This document shows positions 54,888 through 62,229 of a stretch of 64,000 nucleotides of DNA, piece by piece (positions within the stretch are counted from its first letter, which is position 1; every line of letters starts with the position of its first letter). The stretch is from Desulfosoma caldarium (GTDB lineage: Bacteria; Desulfobacterota; Syntrophobacteria; Syntrophobacterales; DSM-9756). The DNA is taken from the NCBI RefSeq assembly GCF_003751385.1, contig NZ_RJVA01000009.1:248001-312000 (forward strand), given 5' to 3'. The notes below the pieces were generated by a model. That model ran no database searches. It was not told the DNA's origin and saw only the letters and a list, made by a program, of their open reading frames with translations. The translations under genes and the position numbers were made by a program.

Positions 54888-55738
54888 GCTCCCATCAAAC
54901 GTTGGGTGACGGCGCAAGGCACGCTGTTGTCCGCTCTTCAGATCATGGAGTCATGATCACCTAACGCCCGTTACCGGTGAATGGATCCAATGGGAAGTCC
55001 CGCATTCCGAGCAGCTCCCGGTTCACAGGATGAGAAGATTGTGGCCCGATGATCTGGGGCCGAATGTCAGGACTGTGTTTCCACCCGCTGCCTTTGCCGG
55101 CGCCCCGTGAGGAGCGCACGTGGCCGCGTGGACCGAGCCCGTTTCCCATCTCGTGCCCTCATCGGCCCGGCGTGAAAAAACCTTGACGGTTGTTCTGGTT
55201 CGAAAGAGCCACATTTTATCCTCTTGAGCCATGGAGAAACGCCATGCGTGGGCATCTGTGCGTGAGGGGCTCGCCCCCGTAGTTTGCACCGGCTGGATTA
55301 GCCTGTGGCCGCCTATCGTTACGGCCTCTCTTGTGAAAACTCTCAAATTCCTTACCGGAATGCAGCCAAAGGCGTGAGAGGCATTTTCTTAAGGCGGCCG
55401 TCCATGGGCCGAAAGCGGTGGTGTTTCGCGTGAAGGACCCCGGCGGTCTGCAAGGGAGCCTCGTGGCCCGTGACCGTGTGTGGCATCGCGAACGTTTCGA
55501 CTACTGGGTGGCGGTGCTGGACCGAATCTTGCTCTTAGGATAAAGTTGCGCCCAGGACCGGGCCGTGGCGAAACAGCTCGTACCAGGCTTCGTGGACCGG
55601 TGCCATCAACATGCATGCGCTGTGCGTCCATGCGGCTTTCGAACCAACAGCTCCCTGCGATGCACGCCCCAGCGGAAGCGAAATTTCGATGCCCGGACAC
55701 CCTGCGCGAATAACCCCTGGAAGGCATGGAGAAGAACC
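54888..55738. other. 850-base intergenic region, possible coding scrap
   Basis: No intact gene. A plus-strand frame at about 55395-55543 reads VFRVKDPGGLQGSLVARDRV, WHRERFDYWVAVLDRILLLG and ends in TAA/TAG-type termination. It has protein-like composition but no start and no recognised family, so it may be a gene remnant. The region lies upstream of the CAP-domain gene. Confidence 0.4.
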
Positions 55739-57232
55739 ATGAACAGGGAAAACTCGATGAAGAAAAGAATTCCAGCGCTGTGGCTGGCACTCAGCCTCCT
55801 TCTGCCTTGGGCGGCTGCAGCCCATGCCGAGCAACCCGTGATGGTTGTGACACCTTATGTAAGTCAGGAAATCCAAGCGCCGGTATCCGATCCCACGGTG
55901 GTGATTCGGCAGCGTTTGGTGAACGTCGCGGCGGATTTTTCCGACGGCCAACCCGGCGACGTCTTCGAGATACCGCTCTTTGACGATCTCTCCCTCACCT
56001 TAAAAATCCAAACCATCGGGCCGGATTTGCTGGGAAGCCTGCTGGTGCGCGGCGTGAGTCCCGAAACGCAAGAAGTGTCGGGAATTCTCGCCGTCGGCCA
56101 AACATCCATCGCAGGGTCCTTTCAGGTTTTTGGACGCACATTCCAGATTCGACCGATCACGGAAACCGTGCACGTCGTGAGAGAATTGGCTATCAGCACG
56201 TCCGGCAGCGTTTTGTCCGGCGCCATGACGCCGCTTTCTATGGAATGGCAGACGGCCGCCTTGGTCAATGTGGAACGCCGTGCGTACGGCCTCAAAGAAC
56301 TGGACTGGGACGATGGTCTTTTTCGAGCGGCCCGTGGCCATTCCGACGACATGGCGACGCAGGATTACTTCGGCCACATAGGTCTGGACGGGTCAACACC
56401 CGGGGATCGCATCACCGAAGCGGGCTACAAATGGAACACCTATGGCGAAAGTATCGCCGCCGGGTTTACGACACCGGAAGCCATCATGGAGGCGTGGATG
56501 AACAGTGCGGGACACCGAGCTTACATACTCAACGGGACCTTTTGTGATATCGGGGTTGGGTACGCCTATGCGCCGGGAACCACCTATGAGCACTATTGGA
56601 CTCAGAACTTCGGGCGCAAGGCGAACGTATTGGTCTGTCCAACGCCGTCCAACCCGCCATGGCCCGGTACAGACGGGCTCAACACCGCCGAATGGGTGGC
56701 CTCCTTTTATGTGGCCTACTGGGGCCGATGCCCGGACCCAGAAGGGCGTACTTTCTGGGTCAATCTGGTGACCGACGGATATCTTTCGGCCATCGAAGTG
56801 GCGGAAGAGTTCGCTTTGACCCAGGAAGCCAAGGCGCTTTATGCCTATCTGAACGACCCCGGTGCGGCCACGGATGCCGACCGTAAGGCCTTCGTGCGCC
56901 AGGTTTACCTCAACCTTCTGAATCGCGAACCGGATGCATCGGGTTTGCAGTACTGGGCGGATGCCCTGGCGACCGGATTGGTCGGTCCTGGGCAGGTCAT
57001 CGGGCATATCATCAATGCGGCCATGGAAGGTCACGGCTCGGACTGGGCCGTCATTCGAAACAAGGTGGATGTGGGCCAGTATTTTGCCGACCGCGTCGCC
57101 CAAATGGAATTGGTGTGGTCGGAAACCTTAAGGGAATATGCTGTGGCAGCGTTGCAGGAAGTGACGGATGATCTTGCCACGGTGGCCCAGGCCATGGCCC
57201 TGGTGGACGCTTTATTAGGGGGGCGCCCCTAA
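55739..57232 (+). CDS. secreted CAP/SCP (YkwD-like) protein with DUF4214 domain
   Basis: About 497 aa from ATG 55739 (GGAGAAG upstream; ATG 55757 is an alternative). Signal peptide (WLALSLLLPWAAAAHA). After a beta-rich region, a CAP domain at about 163-293: LVNVERRAYGLKELDWDDGL, ARGHSDDMATQDYFGH, TYGESIAAGF, MNSAGHRAYI and YWTQNFG, matching bacterial SCP/YkwD proteins. Then a DUF4214 domain at about 310-450: EWVASFYVAYWGRCPDPEGR, FVRQVYLNLLNREPDASGLQ and ending HIINAAMEG. The DUF4214 tail is closely similar to the N-terminal end of the RTX protein at 62.2-64.0 kb. Confidence 0.9.
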   Translation: MNRENSMKKRIPALWLALSLLLPWAAAAHAEQPVMVVTPYVSQEIQAPVSDPTVVIRQRLVNVAADFSDGQPGDVFEIPLFDDLSLTLKIQTIGPDLLGSLLVRGVSPETQEVSGILAVGQTSIAGSFQVFGRTFQIRPITETVHVVRELAISTSGSVLSGAMTPLSMEWQTAALVNVERRAYGLKELDWDDGLFRAARGHSDDMATQDYFGHIGLDGSTPGDRITEAGYKWNTYGESIAAGFTTPEAIMEAWMNSAGHRAYILNGTFCDIGVGYAYAPGTTYEHYWTQNFGRKANVLVCPTPSNPPWPGTDGLNTAEWVASFYVAYWGRCPDPEGRTFWVNLVTDGYLSAIEVAEEFALTQEAKALYAYLNDPGAATDADRKAFVRQVYLNLLNREPDASGLQYWADALATGLVGPGQVIGHIINAAMEGHGSDWAVIRNKVDVGQYFADRVAQMELVWSETLREYAVAALQEVTDDLATVAQAMALVDALLGGRP

Positions 57233-57247
57233 GGACGCGTGAAGTGT

Positions 57248-57306
57248 TTGGGCGCCCGGCGTTTTCAGGAGCTGTCAACCCCCGAAAGGCAAATCGGGCG
57301 CCCGAA
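57248..57306. terminator. inverted-repeat pair between convergent genes
   Basis: TTGGGCGCCCGG (57248-57259) and TCGGGCGCCCGAA (57294-57306) are near-exact inverted copies, and each is itself palindromic. The second is followed on the plus strand by ...CGGTTTTATT. It lies in the 94-base gap between the convergent CAP and glycosyltransferase genes. Plausible bidirectional terminator. Confidence 0.35.
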
Positions 57307-57326
57307 ACCTGACGGTTTTATTCCAC

Positions 57327-60245
57327 CTAGGGCGCACCGTTGCCACGAAGATCTGGACCTCGAGCAGGCCTCTCGCCCGCCACCCCGCCGTCGCGCGCGG
57401 CGTCGGGATTCATGAGCAGGGCTCGAAGGACGCGTTCCATGCGGTGGGCCACCACAGGCCATGCGTGGCGGGCAACCCATCGAGTTTGCTGATCCTGCAA
57501 GGCATGCCGCTTGGACGGATCGGCCAAAAGGTCCCCAATCCCCTGCGCCAGCGCCTCGGGGTCGGTTCCCGGCAGAAAATGCACCACGGACGCCACATCG
57601 TCAAAGATGCCAAGGGGCGTGCAGGCCGTTGGCCTACCGGCGGCAAGCCCGAAGCGCACCGCCGCACTGGAGGATTCTTCCGTGTGCTGGTAAGGAAAAA
57701 CGATGAGATCTGCCGCCTGCAGCAGGGCCAGAGCCGCCCGGTCTTCAAGAAAGTCGGTGAGAAAGAGGGTTCGACGCTCCAGACCCATGGCCTGAATGGC
57801 TTGGCGCACCTCATCCGCGTGCCGCGCCGAGGCTTCCGTGGGGTATGAAGAGGTAGCCAGCACCAGAAAAAGATTGAGAAATCGCCCGAGAAGCTTTTGA
57901 AAGGCCGCCAAAAGCGGCAAAACGCCCTTGTGCGGCATGAGAAAACCAAAGGTCGCCACCACGGTCTTCTTTTCCAGGCCAAAACGCCGCTTGGCCGCGT
58001 CAAGATCCTGAGGTTCGCAGGTCGGCACGCCGTGCGGCCACAAGACCGTGCGGTCGTCCAGGCCAAGGCTTCGAAAGAAATTGACGTCCTCCAGGGTGTG
58101 CACCGCCAGCCGGGTGGCCCGGCGCAACACCGCCGCGTTTTCTCTCAGCGCGTCGGCCGTCTGGCGCACGGCATGAAAGGTGATCCACACGAGCACCCCG
58201 CGTTCATGCAGGGCATCCACCAAGGCCGCAAGGCGATCGGCGCCGAAAAACGCCGGGTGATACTGTATCACGGCAACGGCGGGTTGGGTCTCTTCCACGG
58301 CGTCAAGAACATCTTCCACCACCTGCGGGCCGTGAGGGGCCCGGCGCACAAATGAAGGATCCGGCACCAAGGGCGATTCCCAGGCCGGAGCCAGCACGGT
58401 GGCCCGAACGGCGTGCGGTCGGTCAAGGAGCGGCGTCAGCAGGTACTGGCTGTAGCGGGCGATGCCGCATCGGCCTCCCCACGTGGACACCCACACCATC
58501 GAAATGGGCCGATAGCGCCACGGGGACGGCGTGCCAAAGGTTTCAACGGCCTGCTGCGTTCTTTGGGCCCATCGGTCCCAGGTAAATTGGCTGGCCACCA
58601 AGTGCCGAGCCGCTCGGCAGCGCGGTGCCAGCTCTTCCGAAGACGCCGAGGCCACGGCGAGCATGGTCTTGGCCAAAGCGTCGCGATCGGGATCCAGCCA
58701 CAGGGAACCGGGTTCACTGAGGTGCGAGGCGGCGCGAGCCCACCGCGCGGGGATAAGCCAGGCCGTCTCATGGGTGCAGAAATCCGCCTGCCCACTTCCT
58801 TCCGTGACGATGACAGGCAGGCCGTGAAGCATGGCTTCCGCCATGGGCAGCCCAAAACCTTCGCCGCGCGTGGGGGCGACAAAGGCGTGGCAGCGCCGAT
58901 ACAGGTCCCGCACCATGCCGTCGGGAAGATCTCGATTGATCACCACCACGCGAGGCGGGTCGGCGTGGTTTTCCTGAAAGGCGCGCACGAGATCCTCCAC
59001 GCGGTTGTGACGATTGGGAAAGGTTTTGAGCACCAGAGTCACGTCATCGGCGCCGGTAAAGGCTCGCCCGTAGGCGTCCAAAAGAACGTCCAGGCCCTTT
59101 CGTGGAAAGCCCGACGAAATATAGAGAAAACGAAAACCTTCCCCCAAATCCCCTTCGTAAGGCACGCACGGCGTCTGAAGAATGTGATCCACACCCAGGC
59201 CGCTGACGGCCATGGGCAACGCCGTGCCGTTGTCGATGAGGATCTTTCGAACGGCGGAAGACATGACCGTGATGCCGTCCAGACAGCGCTCAAACCGCCG
59301 AATGTATTCCTGCGGGTAGCCCGTTTCTTCCCATCCGTAACTGTGCAGAACACTCACCAAACCCGGCCGACCGCTCACATAGGGCGGATAAGAATTCCAC
59401 AGGGTCGCCTTCACGGCGACGGGGCCTTGGGCTCGGGCAAAAAAGTGGGCCAAATCGGGATGGCGTTCCAAAGCGCCGGGCGTGCACCGTGAATGGCCAT
59501 CGGGGCGGCCGAGAAAATCGAGCCCCACGCGGCCTGAAGCCAGGCGATCCAGGGCTCGAGCCCCTTGCCGATTGACCAGGGCAAGGCTGTAGCTGGTGTC
59601 AAAGGGTCCGTCGACAAGGTAGTCCAGCCGAGCCGAAGGGGCGGCGTGACCCAAGTGAACCAGTCGAGCGGCCTGAGCGGCGGCGACCTGGCGGCGCACC
59701 AATCGATCGCTCAAGAAAACGCGAAGAAAGGCCTCCAGGGAGGAAAGGTCTGACGTGGTGAGGTGCATGGCGGCGTCGCCCAGAATCTGGCGCACGCCCC
59801 CAGGCGTTTCGGGGCCGCTGATCACGGGGACCTGCTGGGCCATGGCCTGGTAAATCCAGGAATCCACGGCACCGGGCGTGGGCCAAAGGGCCAGAAAAGC
59901 CTGGGCACAGCGGAAAAGCGCGGCCGTGACGGCGGCATTGGGTCGTGAAAAAAGCGAAACGCCCTGAACCAAAGGAGGGCTTGGGTCCACCACCCAACCT
60001 TGCGGCACACCGGCCGACGGCCCAAGAAGAACCAGGGCGCAAGGGACACCGAGCTCATTTTTGAGGTTTTCCGCAAGGAAGGGCAAGCCTTCCACCACGG
60101 GGCCGGCGTCTTGAAAAAAAGGAGCCGGGCCGAGAAGCAGCAGGGTATCTCGAAATCGATGCGCCGTCTGCTCGTCATAGGGTGTCACAGGGAAAGGTTC
60201 GATGTCGTGGGCCGTTCCGGCGGGCAAAGCGGCCGTGGTGTGCAC
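57327..60245 (-). CDS. 972-aa multi-domain glycosyltransferase
   Basis: Paralogue of domains 2 and 3 of the 1239-aa protein. Residues about 205-580 match its domain 2 (HSYGWEETGYPQEYIRRFER, TRGEGFGLPMAEAMLHGLPV); residues about 585-940 match its domain 3 (WVSTWGGRCGIARYSQYLLT, ADLIVFPYQHTEESSSAAVR). Residues 1-200 look like only the C-terminal part of a GT-B domain (SWIYQAMAQQVPVISGPETP), as if domain 1 had been truncated. Likely adds sugars in the same or a sister glycan. GC-rich throughout, unlike domains 2-3 of the paralogue. Start at 60245 has no close alternative. Confidence 0.87.
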   Translation of the reverse strand: MHTTAALPAGTAHDIEPFPVTPYDEQTAHRFRDTLLLLGPAPFFQDAGPVVEGLPFLAENLKNELGVPCALVLLGPSAGVPQGWVVDPSPPLVQGVSLFSRPNAAVTAALFRCAQAFLALWPTPGAVDSWIYQAMAQQVPVISGPETPGGVRQILGDAAMHLTTSDLSSLEAFLRVFLSDRLVRRQVAAAQAARLVHLGHAAPSARLDYLVDGPFDTSYSLALVNRQGARALDRLASGRVGLDFLGRPDGHSRCTPGALERHPDLAHFFARAQGPVAVKATLWNSYPPYVSGRPGLVSVLHSYGWEETGYPQEYIRRFERCLDGITVMSSAVRKILIDNGTALPMAVSGLGVDHILQTPCVPYEGDLGEGFRFLYISSGFPRKGLDVLLDAYGRAFTGADDVTLVLKTFPNRHNRVEDLVRAFQENHADPPRVVVINRDLPDGMVRDLYRRCHAFVAPTRGEGFGLPMAEAMLHGLPVIVTEGSGQADFCTHETAWLIPARWARAASHLSEPGSLWLDPDRDALAKTMLAVASASSEELAPRCRAARHLVASQFTWDRWAQRTQQAVETFGTPSPWRYRPISMVWVSTWGGRCGIARYSQYLLTPLLDRPHAVRATVLAPAWESPLVPDPSFVRRAPHGPQVVEDVLDAVEETQPAVAVIQYHPAFFGADRLAALVDALHERGVLVWITFHAVRQTADALRENAAVLRRATRLAVHTLEDVNFFRSLGLDDRTVLWPHGVPTCEPQDLDAAKRRFGLEKKTVVATFGFLMPHKGVLPLLAAFQKLLGRFLNLFLVLATSSYPTEASARHADEVRQAIQAMGLERRTLFLTDFLEDRAALALLQAADLIVFPYQHTEESSSAAVRFGLAAGRPTACTPLGIFDDVASVVHFLPGTDPEALAQGIGDLLADPSKRHALQDQQTRWVARHAWPVVAHRMERVLRALLMNPDAARDGGVAGERPARGPDLRGNGAP

Positions 60246-60436
60246 AGCATGTCCCCCCTTTGTCTCAAGTGTTGGAACAATTCGAGCACGCCACTATAGC
60301 GAAAAGCCTTTCGGTTTCGCAACCCGCGCGCCATCGCTCACCGGCACCGTCTCCTGTGCATCTTCACCGAGTCGGTCACGCCGACCCGGGCCGGAGCCCT
60401 CACTCAAACACCCCCCTCGCCACTCCCACGAAAGTA

Positions 60437-60460
60437 AAAAGTAAAGGTCTGACCCCCACG
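60437..60460 (-). repeat. GGTCAGACC element, diverged copy
   Basis: Plus strand AAAAAGTAAAGGTCTGACCC, i.e. GGGTCAGACCTTTACTTTTT on the minus strand. It sits 10 bases from the intact copy at 60470-60498, giving a close pair in the same orientation, separated by CACGTTTTCAGGA-type sequence. Confidence 0.65.
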
Positions 60461-60469
60461 TTTTCAGGA

Positions 60470-60498
60470 GGCTATTCAAAAATAAAGGTCTGACCCCC
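60470..60498 (-). repeat. GGGGTCAGACC 3'-end element, copy 2
   Basis: On the minus strand GGGGTCAGACCTTTATTTTT then GAATAGCC, beginning 3-4 bases after the stop codon (60502-60504) of the GT4 gene. Shares 26 of 27 bases with copy 3 at 62202-62229. Confidence 0.8.
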
Positions 60499-60501
60499 CT
60501 A

Positions 60502-61749
60502 CTACAAACCCAAACCATCCACCCACGCAAGCTGCCTGGGCAGGCAGACGCTCTTGAGGTCGTAGGTGGCCTGGGCAAAGGCGCGAGCCTGGGCGCCCAG
60601 ACGTTGTCTGGCAGCCGAATCATCGAGCAACGCGCACACTTCGTTGGCAAGGGCCGGGACGTCAAAAAAATCCACCAGCCGACCGGTTTCGTCGTGCCGA
60701 ATGGCTTCGCGCACCGGCGGCGTGTCGCTGGCCACAATCGCGCAGCCCGCGCTCATGGCCTCCAGCAGGCTCCACGAGAGCACAAACGGGTAGGTCAGAT
60801 AGACATGCACTGTTGAAAGCTGCAGGAGCGCCACGAAATACCGGTAAGGAATTCGACCAAGGAAATGCACGCGCGCCCAGTCGGCATCGGGAATCTGCGG
60901 GCGAACCTCCGCGACGAAGATCTCGCGCCAGCTGGAAAGCCCCTTGTAGCGCTGCGCATCGGGCTTGGCCCCGTAGCTCACGTCGTTGCCCCCCACAATC
61001 AGCACGCGCGCCGTGGGTCGTCGCCTCAAGATTTCCGGCAGCGCCCGCATAAAGATGTGATAGCCCCGGTAGGGCTCCAGATTGCGGTTCACGAAGGTGA
61101 TCACCTCGTCGGCCTTCGTCAACGTCAGCGTGCCGTTCAAGGTCAGGTTCACCCGTGGGTTGGGAACGACGGTTTCGGTGTCGATGCCGTCATGCACCAC
61201 GGTGATCTTGCTTCGAAAGGATTCCGGAAAGGTGCTCGCCTGCCAGTGGGTGGGGCTGATGCCCGCATCGGCCAGATCGAAGTGCAGCAGGTTGTTCAGG
61301 TTCTTCAGGCGCAGCCGGCACACTTCTCCTTCATCCGAGGGTGGAAATTCCGGGTCAAAGCCCACATCGGCACCGTGCCGGCGATAAAAAAACTCACAGT
61401 AGATGCCCAGCTTGGCCCGAGGCCACACGTCCTTGAGAAACAGGCTCTCGCCCCAGCCGGGGTGAGCAATGATGACCTCCGGACTAAAACCCTCCGCCTT
61501 CATCCGCAGCGCCGCTCGAAAGCACGCCTCAGCGCGAATGACCTTGGTCTCGAAATCTCTCACCCACGGGTGCACATGGGGCGCCGTGCCCCGGCTCACG
61601 CTGTAGGGCACCAATTGCACACCCTGCCACGTCCTGGCTTGGGTCTTTTGCATCGTCATCGCCACGACGGTGTGGCCGTGTTGAACCAGTGCCGGCGCCA
61701 AAAACTTAAACTGACCGGGGAAGTTCTGGTGAATAAAGAGTATCTTCAT
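60502..61749 (-). CDS. GT4-family glycosyltransferase
   Basis: About 415 aa from ATG 61749 (MKILFIHQNFPGQFKFLAP), a typical start for this subgroup; an upstream open stretch of 28 codons is not conserved-looking. Acceptor domain with VIIAHPGWGESLFLKDVWP, donor domain with DEVITFVNRNLEPYRGYHIF and the loop FVLSWSLLEAMSAGCAIVAS. The hydrophobic donor-site element differs from the GFGLP form seen in neighbours. Transcribed on the minus strand; the 256 bases to the 972-aa gene downstream hold the GGTCAGACC elements. Confidence 0.92.
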   Translation of the reverse strand: MKILFIHQNFPGQFKFLAPALVQHGHTVVAMTMQKTQARTWQGVQLVPYSVSRGTAPHVHPWVRDFETKVIRAEACFRAALRMKAEGFSPEVIIAHPGWGESLFLKDVWPRAKLGIYCEFFYRRHGADVGFDPEFPPSDEGEVCRLRLKNLNNLLHFDLADAGISPTHWQASTFPESFRSKITVVHDGIDTETVVPNPRVNLTLNGTLTLTKADEVITFVNRNLEPYRGYHIFMRALPEILRRRPTARVLIVGGNDVSYGAKPDAQRYKGLSSWREIFVAEVRPQIPDADWARVHFLGRIPYRYFVALLQLSTVHVYLTYPFVLSWSLLEAMSAGCAIVASDTPPVREAIRHDETGRLVDFFDVPALANEVCALLDDSAARQRLGAQARAFAQATYDLKSVCLPRQLAWVDGLGL

Positions 61750-62128
61750 GCGCACACCTTCGGCATGGTCACCGATTTCGCCATGCAATCCAAGATTTGG
61801 CCAACGCCGTGCGGTAAGGAAAAAAATCGACACCCCAGCAGAACCATCTTTGGCCCCCCGGGTTTTTTACCGCCAAGACGGGCGTCTTCGCCACACCACC
61901 CGGCTCCCAACAACCACACGTCGAACCCTAGAACTTGCCCTCAAAGGACGCGACGTTGCGCCGGCCCACAAGAATCTGGCATGCAAAATGACAAACCGGA
62001 CCCCAATGGCGTGCTCCCAAGGACTCCCCCGTATGTCATGGCTACGGCGAAAACAAAATGCTTCCCCGCACCATGAACCATATGCCTGGGCGTGCGGCAA
62101 AAAACGAAAGGTTTCCCCCCCAATAACT

Positions 62129-62154
62129 GTAGGGGCAGGCCTTGTGCCTGCCCC
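62129..62154. repeat. GC-rich hairpin repeat, second locus
   Basis: GTAGGGGCAGGCCTTGTGCC then TGCCCC; stem GGGCAGGC/GCCTGCCC around a short loop. Near-identical to the repeat at 21053-21079, about 41 kb away. Confidence 0.75.
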
Positions 62155-62201
62155 AAATCCACGGCCCGGCCCTGACATTCGGTCAGTTGATGAAAGGACC
62201 T

Positions 62202-62229
62202 GGCTACTCAAAAATAAAGGTCTGACCCC
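62202..62229 (-). repeat. GGGGTCAGACC 3'-end element, copy 3
   Basis: On the minus strand GGGGTCAGACCTTTATTTTT then GAGTAGCC, starting immediately after the RTX stop codon (62230-62232). Confidence 0.8.

Larger units (their letters stand above)
61750..62229. other. 480-base intergenic region with two repeat types
   Basis: No gene recognised. It holds the GC-rich hairpin repeat at 62129-62154 and the GGGGTCAGACC element at its right end. It separates the RTX gene from the glycosyltransferase downstream on the same strand, so the two are probably separate transcripts. Confidence 0.55.

Noticed and set aside
54888-55380. A structured-looking leader at about 55260-55330 (GGCTGGATTAGCC and flanks) considered as a riboswitch
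   Set aside because: It does not match the conserved core of c-di-GMP, cobalamin or other riboswitches I can recall; only a short GGCT..AGCC stem is clear.
54864-62229. GGTCAGACC followed by TTTATTTTT considered as a simple intrinsic terminator
   Set aside because: The GGTC/GACC stem has only four pairs around a single base, too short and tight for a stable terminator hairpin; it is kept as a repeat element of unknown role.
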